Assembly (NCBI GenBank): GCA_037355855.1
Contig: CM074759.1
Span: 4,092,001 to 4,156,000 of the forward strand
From: Pseudo-nitzschia pungens
Taxonomy: Eukaryota; Bacillariophyta; Bacillariophyceae; Bacillariales; Bacillariaceae
Reading direction: 5' to 3'
DNA: 64,000 nucleotides
Positions 11,468-22,800 of this stretch are shown one piece after another. Below the pieces are notes generated by a model. That model did no database searches. It was not told the origin of the DNA and saw only the letters and a list, made by a program, of their open reading frames with translations. The translations under genes and the position numbers were made by a program. The first letter of the stretch is position 1; each line of letters opens with the position of its first letter.

Positions 11468-11725
11468 TGTGACATGCTAGCGTAGCATGAACCACGATTA
11501 AATAATTAACCGAATCTCACATACGAGCTGACCGGTGTTTGAATACAAATATTCAAACTGTACGCCGGACGCTCCAGCAATGCATGTGTGCCGTTATTCA
11601 AATATGAACACGGCGCGCTTGTGTATATTCAAACGTTCACATGAAAATCGTAAAGCTCGCTTAAGAGTTAAAACTTTAGTCACAATTTTCATACTACTCC
11701 AATTTTTCTACCTTAGAGTGTAACA
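11468..11725 (+). repeat. F 3' LTR (258 bp)
   Basis: TGTGACATGCTAGCG start, CTTAGAGTGTAACA end, followed by CATGT. Preceded by CTAATCATGAGGCACTA, the polypurine-tract position, which closely resembles CTAATCATTGGGGAACTA in E1. The last 20 bases are nearly the same as the end of the E2 LTR. Confidence 0.88.
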
Positions 11726-11730
11726 CATGT

Positions 11731-12216
11731 TACCGTGCACCGTTTGTTTTTTTCTCCCGTGCACGCAATATTGCCCTACTACTGTGGAGCATAGTGGGAA
11801 CTATCATCATCTGTTTTGATTACCAGATTTGCGTACTGAATTCATCCCCGTTTTGGTTTTTTACCAGATTAGGTACCGATTAAAAAGAATTCCAACTCGA
11901 AATACCGGATCTGTGTTCCCTTGGACTTCGATTGTCGTATCTGCGTTCCGAGCACCATTGCGCGTTGCGCATTTTTTTATTTCCGACCGCTCCAGGAACA
12001 TGGTTGATTTAATTTTTTTCTAAGAATTTAAATTTTTCCAGCCCCCCGTGCACCACTCAGCGCTGGGTGTCACTTTGACACCGGGGGTCACTTTGACACC
12101 GGGGGTCACTTTGACACCCAAAAGTATCAGCGAGTGTCAAGTGTCATTTTGACACCGGGTGTCACTTTGACACTCTATGTATTTTTCTCCTGCTCTTGTG
12201 AGTGTCAAAATGACAC
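11731..12216. repeat. Spacer, then GTGTCA/TGACAC palindromic satellite (left part)
   Basis: 11,731-12,060 is AT-rich spacer without a gene. From about 12,068 to 12,216 GTGTCACTTTGACACC-type units are repeated; each is itself a near-palindrome (GTGTCA with TGACAC). The array continues on the other side of element G at 17,326, so G inserted into it. The final GACAC (12,212-12,216) is the target duplication. Confidence 0.8.
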
Positions 12217-12407
12217 TGCCATACCCCGGGTCTACTAGTAGTGTTTACGATAGTAGTGATATGCAAATTGTGAGCCCTATTGGTTAGTCTATTTGCTACA
12301 GTTCCAAGAGCCCTCCGAATCAGCGATTCTGTCGGCTCGCTGATTCTTTTATCCTTATCCTTAATCCAGTCCCGAGTGGACTCGTGACTGTATTTTGGTG
12401 CACGGCA
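12217..12407 (-). repeat. G 3' LTR (191 bp)
   Basis: Starts TGCCATACCCCGGG, ends GTGCACGGCA; matches the copy at 17,135-17,325 at every position I compared. The adjacent CTCCTCCAT on the plus strand is the complement of a purine tract. Confidence 0.93.
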
Positions 12408-12425
12408 TACTCCTCCATGGTACTG

Positions 12426-14537
12426 TTACGATTTAATAGGATCCCTGCAATAATAGGGGTGTACTCTCCTAATGTTAACCCGATCGGTTACAAAGGGAGC
12501 AGTTTCAATAGTTACAGTTCCATTATCATGGGCCTTGAGTACCTTGTAAGGTCCTTGCCGTGGGAAGGATAGTTTTGGAATAATGCCCTTCCTTTTCAGG
12601 GTGACATAGTCTCCTTCTTTATAGACATGGGGGATCCTCTTCTGGTTCTCCCTGATGTTGCTCTTGTGGATGCTTTGCTGTTTCCTTGCTTGGATTGCTT
12701 CCCAATCCACTGGGAAGTTCACCGGCATGAACATGTCTCGACCAAACACCAGTTGCGCTGGGGAGTACCCCAGGGTGGTATGGATGGCGCTTCTGATAGC
12801 ATATGCTGCCTTGGTGGTGAATTCCTCAAAAGGGTCCTTCTCGTGGAGGTCCCTGTTTTCCAGGTTGGAGACTGAGCGTATGCTCTGTTCCATTCTCTTT
12901 TCCCCCGGGTGCACCAACATTGTGTGGTACCACTCCATCACTCTTTGTTTGAGCTTGTCGGGAATCAGGATTTTGCCTTCTTTGTGGATGAGACTGAAAC
13001 CTTCCACATGTTTGGTGGTCAGGCCTTTGTCTTTTTCCAAAGCATTCATGATTTTCGTGTCCTTCTGCTGGTAGAACTGAATCATGTCCGGAGCAAGTGG
13101 GAATGCACTATTGCCCTGGAATTCTTCCGGTGCTTCTCCAAGTGGGAATAGGAGTTGCCGGAGGTGCGCTTCCTCATCCGCGTAGGTGAGGGGCTTATTT
13201 GGTGGTAGCCATTCCACCGTATCTGCTGGGTCATCTGTGATGTCCAGTCGGGACAGTGCATCTGCTGCATCATTTTCTTTGCCGGCAACATGCTTGACTA
13301 CCGGGTGGAACTCCTCCATGAGGGGTCTCCACCGGGCCATTCTTTGGGTCGGCATCTGCTGATACAATAGGTTCAGGTGATCCGTGTGAATGGTTACATC
13401 TTGTCCTCGTAGGATTCCTTCAAACGCTTTCAAGCCTTCCACTATACCAAGGAGTTCTTTTTCCCCGACAGTGTAGTTGAGCTGCGCTGAGTTCAGTTTC
13501 CTTGTGTAGAAACCAAGGGGTTTGCCGTCTTGGCATACGGTTGCTCCCAGTTGCCTGTCACTGGCGTCTGAGTAGAGATGAAATGGTTTCGTAAAATCCG
13601 GGAATGCGAGTTTCGCTTCATCTGCGAGCATCCTCTTCGCCTCCATGAAAGCTTTCTGCTCTGCTGGTCCCCATTACCAATTTGTTTTGCCCTTCTTGCC
13701 CGCAAGCTTGTTGAGGGGGGCCAGGGTGTGGGAGCGGCGCGTCCACATGTCCCTGTAAAAATTGGCCATCCAAGGAACATCTTGAGTTGCTTGGTGTTCT
13801 TGGGGGGGGTTCCAGGTGCTTCATCGCCTCCAGCTTCTTTGGCTGGGGTTGAATGCCCTCTGTTGTTAGTAGAAAACCCAAGTACTCCACTTCTTTTTAC
13901 ATGAAGAAGGATTTTCTACGGTTGGCTCGAAAGCCAGCGTCATCCAGTCTCTGTAGGACTGTATCGATTTTGTCGAGGTGATCCTGCTCAGATTCCCCCT
14001 CTCGTTGGATGATTAAGATGTCGTCGATGTAGACGAGGACATAGTCCAGGTCGCCGGGTAGGTTCATCATGACGGACTGGAAGATATCCGGTGCGCATGC
14101 AATCCCCATAGCCAATCGCTTGTAGGCATACTTCCCCCATGGCAAGATGGTAGGCCAGATTTGCTGGCTCTCCTTGCAGATGGGAATGGTGTAGTACCCT
14201 TGGGATAAGTCCAGTGCCGTAGCAGACTTAAATTTCTGTAGTCTTTGGATGGTTTCCCCAATGCGTGGTAGGGGGAACGGCTTTCGTTGAATGGCTGCAT
14301 TCATCTTCCGAAAGTCTGTAAGGACTCGTATGTCCCCTGTCTTTTGGGTTGACAGAACGTCGGTGATGCCCATGGTGAGTCATCATCATGTGGAAGTTTC
14401 TCCAGGACTCCAATGTCACAGAGCCTGTTGATTTCCTTCCGAAATGCTTGTTCAAAGGCATGGGGTACTGAACGGTACCTCTGCCTGACCGGTTTAACCC
14501 CTGGTTGGAGTTCAATAGATGCCGGTTTAACGTCCAT
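12426..14537 (-). pseudogene. G pol remnant: RT, RNase H, core-less integrase
   Basis: From 14,537 down: LCDIGVLEKLPHDDDSPWASPTF, a one-base shift near 14,345, then VLTDFRKMN, ATALDLSQGYYTIP (motif A), YKRLAMGIACAPDIFQ (motif B), VLVYIDDILI (catalytic YIDD); a TAA at 13,897-13,899 before EVEYLGFLLTTEG; further shifts at about 13,800 (run of G), 13,735 and 13,660; then RNase H (LYSDASDRQLGA, EKELLGIV, HTDHLNLL) open to 12,426. The integrase zinc region starts (EWYHTMLVHPGEKR) but jumps from EQSIRSV to ENRDLHEKDPFEEF, deleting the whole DDE core, then ends with a normal C-terminal domain (EGDYVTLKRKGI). With such young LTRs some homopolymer shifts could be assembly errors; the core deletion is not. 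Confidence 0.85.
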
Positions 14538-14640
14538 TTGGATCGGTCCTTTGGTTGATTGTTCGCGATCGTTCCTTTGAATCGTATCGCCTGGAACAAC
14601 ACGTACGTCGATTGTTTATGTGTTGTGATTTTGGGTGTAT

Positions 14641-14799
14641 TTGCAGCAGTCGACTGGAGACTCATATTTTGTAACTCCAGAGCACCTCTGTGGGTGTTGT
14701 TTCTCAATTTTGCGGGATCGCTCTGGTTTATTTAGAGCTCCCTGTGGACTGGTTGGTTGTCCGTAACAAGGTTGGCCTTGTTGTTGCCGCTTTACCCTA
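14641..14799 (-). repeat. Shared structured module, copy in G
   Basis: Closely matches 35,401-35,560 in E1 and 43,867-44,027 in E2, and shares its core with 27,781-27,942 in LINE A. It holds CTGGAG...CTCCAG, CAGAG-CAC-CTCTG and ACAAGG-TTGG-CCTTGT inverted repeats. In G it lies between the gag stub and RT, in the same orientation relative to the genes as in E1. No conserved reading frame. Confidence 0.8.
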
Positions 14800-16006
14800 T
14801 CGATGATCGATCGATTGTTTTGGTTTGCTACAGCAACTATGCCGTCGCACGGATCATTAATCGGAGTTAATAGACGCCGTCACACTGGGATCGGTTGTTG
14901 CCGTCGTTCATCGAACGGTCTTTAGAACAATCTTTTTCCACGTGGCGTTCTTGTCGCCGTCGCACTGGATCGGTCGATTTCAATTGATTGTTTTGTGCTT
15001 CGAACGGCATCTTTCTGACGTTCGTTAGTTTGTCGACCATGGACCTATCGAGGTCCCTAGGTTCTGTTGTTGCTGCTGCTCCATCTCACTATGGTGTTAA
15101 CTGCAACTGTTCTGGCTCCATCGTTTGTCAAACGCTTGGAGTTATTGGCGCCGTAGCGCTTTGGTTGTTTCTTGCGGACTTCGCGTCGCGATCGGAGGTT
15201 TTCCGTTGTGGCTCATAGCCTTTGGTGTATTGCATGTATGCCATTGTTCCCACCTGCAGTGAGTGTTCTGTATCTCCTCTGCAGAGTGAAGAGAAGAGAA
15301 GAGAAGAGTGGTTTTGTGCCACCTGTGGAGCTTGTACAACTCTCAGTCGGTAGTATTCCACATCCTTCGCCTCCACGAAAGCATGTAGCTCTTCGCGTTC
15401 CGGCATATTGCGCTGTATCAGTCAGCTGCTGCCGTCGTTTCGCTAGATCGGTCAGCTGCCTATGCGTTGTCAGCCGATTGGGCTTGCAGACGCTCTTTTC
15501 TAACTTTCGTTATGTTCTTTTCATGTGTCAACCATAGTCCTGTCGGGGTCCTTAGGTCTCTCTGGCGTTGCTGTTGCTCCATCTAATGGTGCCAACCGCA
15601 ACTTTCCCGTGTCCGTGTCGAACGAATGGAATTATTGTTTGCGATCGTTTGTCGTCGAATCGCATCGTCACCATCACATGGTTGTGATTGGGGGTAGCTA
15701 TCGCCGTAGCGTTCAAATCTATTCCGGTGTTTGTCAAACGGTTGGATTAATGTCATGTTGCCGTCACGCGGTCGTTCGTCAAACGATTGGGCTTTTAAAC
15801 GGTCTTTTCTTATTGTTGCCGCCATCACGCTGGATCGGACGGTTATTCGGTTGTGTTGTTCTTTGAACGGCATCGTTCTTCTGTTTTGCGGCAGCATGCT
15901 ATCCCATTGGATCAGTCATTTTGCCGTGTGGAGTTGCCAGCATCCCGCTGCTGAGGGAGCTTGCTGCAACTGCTCCATACCTGGTATGGTGGTTGGAGTT
16001 TATTTA
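14800..16006. other. G non-coding interior with internal repeats
   Basis: No gene recognised. A block beginning GTCGACCATGGACC and continuing GTTGTTGCTGCTGCTCC occurs at about 15,031, again at 15,530 and again at 16,898, so the leader and interior have arisen partly by duplication. Many GCCGTCGC and CGATCG words are scattered between. Confidence 0.6.
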
Positions 16007-16145
16007 TTATCGCCGTAGCGTTGTTGTCGCCGTAGCGTTGTTGTCGCCGTAGCGTTGTTGTCGCTGTAGCGTTGTTGTCGCCGTAGCGTTGTTGTCGCCG
16101 TAGCGTTGTTGTCGCCGTAGCGCTGTTGTCGCCGTAGCGTTGTTG
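16007..16145 (-). repeat. 17-bp minisatellite in G (about 8 units)
   Basis: Unit GCCGTAGCGTTGTTGTC repeated about eight times with few changes. Because 17 is not a multiple of three, the translated minus strand cycles through NNATATT and RRQQRYGD words. Confidence 0.9.
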
Positions 16146-16399
16146 GAGAGGACCCTCTGGAGGACGTCCAGTTTCTGGTCTCCCTGGAGTTTGTCGTTGC
16201 CAGCAATTTTCTGGTCAAAGTCTCTTTTCCGGATGATAAAGAGTTCCGGTCTTTCAGTGCCGGTGAGGACTTCCAGGTAGTCGCTGAACGCGACTCCTCC
16301 CTTCTCACTTTCAATGTTCATTCTCACGGTGGTGGCATCTTCCGGCCAGTCCTCTCGTGTAAAGTTAAAGGGTTTCTGTTTGGTTCCTTTGGACGCCAT
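16146..16399 (-). pseudogene. G gag N-terminal stub
   Basis: MASKGTKQKPFNFTREDWPE onward gives about 85 residues that look like ordinary soluble protein (GVAFSDYLEVLTG, ERPELFIIRKRDFDQKI) and then runs into the minisatellite. Its position between leader and pol suggests the start of gag. The rest of gag is lost. Not recognised by sequence; identified by position. Confidence 0.5.
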
Positions 16400-17134
16400 G
16401 GTTAATCAGTTTTATTTAGTTAAATTAGTTACTTTAGTTTGTTATCTGTTAATTTTATTGTGGAAATGAGCAGGAGTGGTTGCTCCAGTTTTTGCTTTTA
16501 AATTTAGTTTCCACGCGATAACTCGTGTTGTAACTGATTTTGCTCTCATCCATCTTGGTGGTGGGAGTTGTTTCTCTCTTTAGCTCCCGGGAATCCTGTG
16601 GTTCTCCGGAGTTGTTTCTGTTTTTATTTCGTGGGATTCGATTCCCGTGGTTCTCCGGCGTTGCTTCCCTATTAAGCAATCACCGGGCCGGTCCCACTTC
16701 CTGTCTCCCGTGGGATTTAGTGGTGTTTAGGTATTTATCTTATACCTGTCCGGATATTTATATGTTCTGGTTTTGGTCGGCATACCCTTTTTGGTCTGTC
16801 CGTCCACTCAGTGTTGGTCCAATTAGTCCATTCACTGGATTATGTGTCTCTTTTTCGACACTCATTATTTTCGATTGTTTTTCGATTATTTCCTGTTGTC
16901 GACCATGGTCCTGTTTAGGTACTTAGGTGTCTCTGTTGCTGCTGTTGCCCCCTTCTTTGGGCGCCAACAGTTGCTGGGGTCGGTCTTCCTTGTGCTGCAG
17001 ACACTGGATATCCTTCTCCCTGTTTTTGCTTCTCTGCGCCTCCATTTTTGGCAGTCTTTCGGATCCGTTGGTCCCTTGGTCCGATCGGTCCTTTCTGCTC
17101 ATGGTCATCAGCGCTCAGCTTGATTTTAAAATCA

Positions 17135-17325
17135 TGCCATACCCCGGGTCTACTAGTAGTGTTTACGATAGTAGTGATATGCAAATTGTGAGCCCTATTG
17201 GTTAGTCTATTTGCTACAGTTCCAAGAGCCCTCCGAATCAGCGATTCTGTCGGCTCGCTGATTCTTTTATCCTTATCCTTAATCCAGTCCCGAGTGGACT
17301 CGTGACTGTATTTTGGTGCACGGCA
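17135..17325 (-). repeat. G 5' LTR (191 bp)
   Basis: Second LTR copy, same length and sequence by eye as the left one, followed by the GACAC duplication. Immediately inside lies the 14-bp perfect palindrome TGATTTTAAAATCA (17,121-17,134) where a tRNA primer site would be expected. Confidence 0.93.
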
Positions 17326-17545
17326 GACACCCGGTGTCAAAATGACACCCAGTGTCAGTTTGACCCCCAAAAGTATCGGCGAGTGTCAAGTGTCAAAGTG
17401 ACACCGGGTGTCACTTTGACCCCGGGTGTCACTTTGACACTGATTCAGTGTGGGGAGGACCGGGTCAAGTGTCAAAGTGACACCGGGTGTCACTTTGACC
17501 CCGGGTGTCACTTTGACACTGATTCAGTGTGGGGAGGACCGGGAA
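17326..17545. repeat. GTGTCA/TGACAC palindromic satellite (right part)
   Basis: Continuation of the array broken by G. It includes two nearly identical neighbouring units of about 80 bp (17,385-17,463 and 17,465-17,543), each with GTGTCAAAGTGACACC, CGGGTGTCACTTTGAC and GATTCAGTGTGGGGAGGACC. Confidence 0.85.
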
Positions 17546-19867
17546 TTTTTGAAATTTATCAAAAAACAAAAATCAACCATGTTCCAGGTATTGATATGAA
17601 TACCGTATCGGTAAAATGCAACTGTAGTTGCGCGCGCTACGCGCTCGTGCAACTCCTACCACATAGTACGTATACATAGGTACGTTCCTAAGTACGCCTC
17701 ATTTTTTGACGTACGGGACCGTTCTTAATGGCTGAGAGTACAGTACCGGTTGCTCTGTAGACCCCCTTAACGTTGCTGAAACAGTAGTTTTTTTCTCCGT
17801 ATATTAACACGGAGGTGCGCAACCTTCGTTGCATTATTAAAGACAGGATTCATTATTATTTTAAAGACAGGACTCATGTCTATCGAAATTTCTGTACGGT
17901 AGCTTCACAAAATCCCCTGTAATCCACTGTTTGCTCACTATTTCAAAAAAAAAAAACACCAAAACACCATGCCAAGACTAAGACTTACTGCTACTATTAG
18001 TAGTTGTACTACTATTAGTAATAGTAGTGGATTAGTAGTTGTACTACTATTAGTAATAGTAGTGGTAGTGGTAGTAGTAGTGATACTAGTAGTAGTGGTA
18101 GTAGTAGTAATACTACTAGTAGTAGTGGTAGTAGTAATACTAGTAGTGGTAGTAGTAGTAGTAGTACTGCCTTGATATTTGATAATCAGCAATAGATATG
18201 AACAAGACAACAGAAACAGCAATAACAGCAGCCCACGGACTGCTGGCAAACAGTGAGTCTACAGGGGGATACTGTTCAAGCGCTATTGTACATGCTCAGA
18301 TACTACAAGACACTCCCCTAGAGGTACAATAGTATTAGTCAATAGTGGGGGCATGATTTAGTACTTAATTTAAAGGAGTTAGCTCAGCTCAGCTCAGCTC
18401 TGTATTTGTGACAGCATCTTCTTCCCTTGTAGCATAGCACTCCAGCATGGGCATGGTGATACCAATGGTGGTATGCATCTTAGTACTACTACTACTAGTA
18501 GTATTACTGGCATCATTTCATGTATTTGTACAATACTACTAGTTCCATGAGAACATCTAAACAAGTGTGAGCTCTGGTATATCAAACAAACAATCACATC
18601 TGGAAATACATGCTGGCGCCTATCAGGACAGTACTCTAGGTAGTACCAGTAGTAGTATCCTGGCAGCCTTGCACCAACCCCTCCTGTTTCACTAGTACTA
18701 GTACTAGTATTGCTGTTTGTTTTGTTGGCTAGGGGAAGTACCCCTGTTGTTGCTGCTAAGGCATGTTTTCAAAGTTCAAGTTTATTGTTGTTACCCTTGC
18801 CGGTCTGTGAATCTGCTCTTTAGATTGGCCGAAGAGATGTCAAGTAAAATCAGATAACATCTAAAGAAAAAATCGATGTCAAATTTTATCACGTGATTTT
18901 ACACGATGTTTTTAGTTTTCGACTTGGAAATATTTTTGTGATGCGTTCTACCGGTCTTAGGCACGCTCACACCCATCTGAGTGAGAGTGAATGCCATGTA
19001 GGATTGTACGTGTTTCCCTGGTACTCATTCTTTTTGTAACCAAATGAGTTTTGCGCGCCAAATGAGCCCACGTAGAAATTCTACATGTTTTCTGGTACTC
19101 ATTCTTTTTAGTTGCATTCTGTGTAGTTACCATCACCGTACCGAAAGAGTATATGTGTACATGTACAGGTAATAGTAGTACGTAGTAAGTCTCAACTCAT
19201 ACGTTCCGTTATTCTCCGGCGGCATCTGTCGTCATAACGTAGTCCTTTTTTGAAACTCCACCTGGAAGCAATGGCTTCCTTTATGATTAAAAAATGTAAT
19301 ACCTTACTTTAAGTTTTGAGTAGAGTTTAACGTAATTACCCGTACATACGGCATTAGGTACAGTATTAAAGTCAATCAATTTTAAGAAATTTAGCGCCTC
19401 TACCGTAAGGCCTCTTGTCAACTTCGTACGAAATCGTAACCATTGTAGTATTAGAGTATCGTCATGGATCGTGATGGGCGTGATTTCGAATGGTAACTTA
19501 GTGATTACCAATCAATCACAAGATTACTCGTACCAGGTACAAGCACCGTACAATTACAGTCTTCTAATCGAACGGAAACACTGTAGCATCGCAGACAAGA
19601 ATAAAAAATCCGAATCATCGTTCAAAAGCAGAAAACGCCAAGAGCATAGAAGGATAAAATTGTCACTGAGACGCACTGGTGAGTTTATATCACCGTAACC
19701 AAGATCGAAACGTTAGAGCGTGAACTAGTTTTTCGATGGCCTTGCAGCAGTAACCTTAGCGACAAAATAAGACGTTCTGTCCCTAACGAGTAGTTTGGAT
19801 ATAATTTTCGACTGATCACATCTTTTCTTTGCCCTGTCACGATCGACAGTCACGGCCGAGAACTAAG
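17546..19867. other. Intergenic; TAG/TAC microsatellites, no gene seen
   Basis: 17,985-18,175 is an imperfect (TAG)n array with both GTA and CTA arms, able to fold back. Smaller blocks of the same words recur at 18,480-18,540 and 18,640-18,710, and (AGCTC)n at 18,377-18,402. A TGGTACTCATTCTTTTT block is duplicated at 19,019 and 19,092. The upstream region of the ankyrin gene (19,400-19,867) shows no obvious motif I can defend. Confidence 0.6.
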
Positions 19868-22800
19868 ATGAAGTTCTTCACAGCATTACTTTTGCTCTGC
19901 ACAACAGCAACGCTGGGTGTTTCGAATGACGATTCCAATAAGGCCAGCGGTCCTCCATTTTTTCTGATCGACAGTACTGATCAACTTTGTCTAGCCGGCG
20001 AAGAATTCAAGAGATGCTCGATCGACACTCTTTTCTTTGTGGTTGGGTCCCCAGGTAAGTTTCGAATGAGCGAATTCATGTGGAAAATTTCAGGTTGTCC
20101 TACGAATTCCTGATAGAGCTTCGAGCGTCCAAAAAATCTCACCCCGAAAAAAAATTGTCGGTCCGAAACATAACATACCACAACAAAACGAACATTAGGC
20201 AAATACCAAATTCGAAAACGTCTAGCAGACGGAGAGGTAGACGAGGAAGAAGACGGAACATGCCTTTCTTTGAAATCATGCAAAGATGCCGACGTGGGAA
20301 AGAAAATGGAAGCCAAACTTGCGAAATGTTCCCACTGCGGAGCAAAACGATGGAACATTGTTGGAGACAGTGATACCGGTTATGTTCTCACCGAAGACGA
20401 TGGGAAAACTTGTCTATTGAGAGAACCCGGTACAAATAAGGCCATGACTGCGCCTTGTGACTCCACCGATTCACCATACGTTCCCCTTCAGCTCCAGTTC
20501 GCCTCTGCATCGGACATTAAGACAATGAGTTCGGATGGCGCTCGACTGATCGGGGCTGCTAGCGATGGTGACAAAAAGGCAATCGAAGCCCTACTAAAAG
20601 ACGGGACTGATGTAAATGTGCGCGATTGGGATGAACTAACGGCGCTCATCCCAGCTGCATCGTCGGGACATTTGGATATCTGCAAACTTTTGGTGAAGGA
20701 AGGAATTGACGTGAACGCTAAAGACAAAGACGGGATCACCGCTCTCATGGAAGCCAGGTGAGTAAAGATTCGGCAGCGACGAGAAACTACTCTCCGTTTT
20801 AGTCTTATAGAATTGAGGAAAAAGAAGGAGTGGTCTGATGTTGTTTGCTTTCATCGGGCTGTTGTAATTCCTGTGTGTTTCAGTATTATGGGTCACGAGA
20901 AAGTTGTCGAGTTCCTCATTGAGAATGGAGCCGAAGTCAACGCAGTTGCATCGTCCGATGTCTCAGCTATGTGGTTAGCAGCGAGTGAGGGTAGAGTGGA
21001 GGTAATGAAACTCTTGGCAAAAAACAATGCAGAGGCATCGAACACACGAGTTGACGGGATTTCAACATTGATGACTGCTGCTGTAAGTATGACGCGCAAA
21101 TTTGCTTTCTTCCTTTGCTTCGAATCGACACCTCAACGCAAATGGATTTTGACTTCATTACTTATTTTTACCTCATAATTTCGACGGGGTGCTTAAAGAT
21201 TGGTGGGCATTCTCAAGCTGTGGAAATTTTGCTCGAAAACGGTGCCGATCCTTCAATTGCAGACAAAGACGGTCTGATCCCTCTGATGAGTGCAGCAGAA
21301 AATGGAACAGTTGCCACGCTGAAGGCCATATTGGATAATGTCGATGATCCCGACTACATAAACCTCATTTCAAACACTGGATTTTCATCTCTCATTATTG
21401 CTGCTGCTCATGGGCATGTTGACGCAGTCGAATATCTTCTCGATAATGGAGCGCAAGCAGATGTTGTACACGATAATAAGGTGACGGCATTGATGTACGC
21501 AGCTGCGGCTGGTCATTTAGATGCCATGAAAATGTTGATTGGAAAAGGAAAAGCGGATCTCGAGTTCAAGCATACGAATGGCGGAACAGCGTTGCTCGAA
21601 GCAAGCACCGCTGGCATGTATGAGGCGATCGTTCTTCTGGTTGAGAGTGGTTCTAACATTGATTTTATGGACGATGATGGGGTAAATCCTTTAATGGCGA
21701 TTGCTGCACAGGGGAACGCGAAGGCACTAAAATTCATGCTTGACCAACTTCGAAAGATTAAGTCCGACGCCGAACTAAAAGACTACATAAACTTATTCGC
21801 TCATTCGGGTGGGTCAGCGGTTATGTTTGCTGCCGCTGGAGGACATACCGAATGTGCCAAACAATTGATGGATTTGGGTGCTGAAATCAACGCAGTTGCA
21901 CGTAACAAAGACGGATACCTTGAAAAACTCCAGAAAATGATTGAGGAAGGACAGGTACAAGAGGAAGATCCACATGTGGACGGCGTGACAGCTCTCCATG
22001 TGGCAAGTGAAGGTACGAAATCAATTTTTTGTGATACCTGTCTCGTCTTATCAATTTCAAAAGCTGAAACATTTGTTGACCCCACCGTCTTTTTTTGGAA
22101 AATTTCTTGTGAAGGAGGTCATCTGGAGATGGTCAAGGCGCTTTTAAGCGCAGGTGTAGAGTCATCTTTGGTTCATTTAGATGACGGTAATAGATCACCT
22201 CTTGTAATGGCTGTTTCCGGCAATCACGGAGAGGTTGCTAAGGCGCTTGTACAGGCAGGGGCAGACCCCAATACCCCATACGTCGACGGGGACGGTGAAA
22301 AACACAATCTACTTTTCGATGCAATTATGGTGGAGAACGAAGAGTTTGCTCTCCTTCTTATCGAGAAGGGTGCTGATATCTACCACAGCGATGAGAAAAA
22401 AGTTACCACTCTGCTTCAAGCAAGTCATCGTGGACTCACAGATGTTGTCAAAGCCCTCTTGGAAAAACACACTTCCGATGGATCGAATAGAGACTATGTG
22501 GATGCCGCAAGCGAAGATGGCATAACGCCTCTAACTGCAGCTAGTTCAGAAGGTCATACGGATTGCGTGAAGCTCCTTGTTGACGCGAAAGCTAACATCA
22601 ATGCGAAGGATAAAGACAGTACAACGTCATTGATGGCAGCTTCTGCACGTGGTCATTTCGATGTTGTTTCCATTATTTTGGCTGCAGGAGCGAACGTTAA
22701 CGAGCAAAATGTCGATGGTCATACAGCTCTAATGTTTGCCTACAACGGCAAAAATCAGGTCGAAACGTTGTGGGAACGATACAACCAATTTGTCGAGGAG

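Larger units (their letters stand above)
6839..11725 (+). mobile_element. Element F, Ty3/gypsy-type LTR retrotransposon, internally deleted
   Basis: Flanked by the 5-bp duplication CATGT (6,834-6,838 and 11,726-11,730). The 3' LTR is complete (11,468-11,725), but the left end keeps only the first 43 bp of the LTR (6,839-6,881) and then jumps straight into the RT coding region. The rest of the 5' LTR, leader, gag and protease are therefore deleted. Domain order RT, RNase H, integrase places it in Ty3/gypsy. A 2,017-bp retroposon (D') splits pol. Excluding D', 2.9 kb remains. Confidence 0.9.
12217..17325 (-). mobile_element. Element G, gypsy-like LTR retrotransposon (5,109 bp)
   Basis: Two 191-bp LTRs (12,217-12,407 and 17,135-17,325) with TGCC...GGCA ends appear identical, and GACAC is duplicated on both sides, so insertion is recent. 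Reading the minus strand: 5' LTR, palindrome TGATTTTAAAATCA, long non-coding leader with three internal repeats, a gag stub, a 17-bp minisatellite, the shared structured module, a decayed pol, polypurine tract ATGGAGGAGTA, 3' LTR. Integrase has lost its catalytic core. It therefore must have moved with proteins from another copy. Confidence 0.92.

Noticed and set aside
14988..17205. Plus-strand ORFs across element G (15,172-15,537, 15,525-15,866, 16,540-16,926, and others)
   Set aside because: They run antisense to G, across leader repeats and LTR, with no domain; not genes.
17985..18175. CRISPR-like or coding interpretation of the TAGTAG repeat
   Set aside because: Simple microsatellite without spacers; the frames give only Val/Leu or Thr runs.
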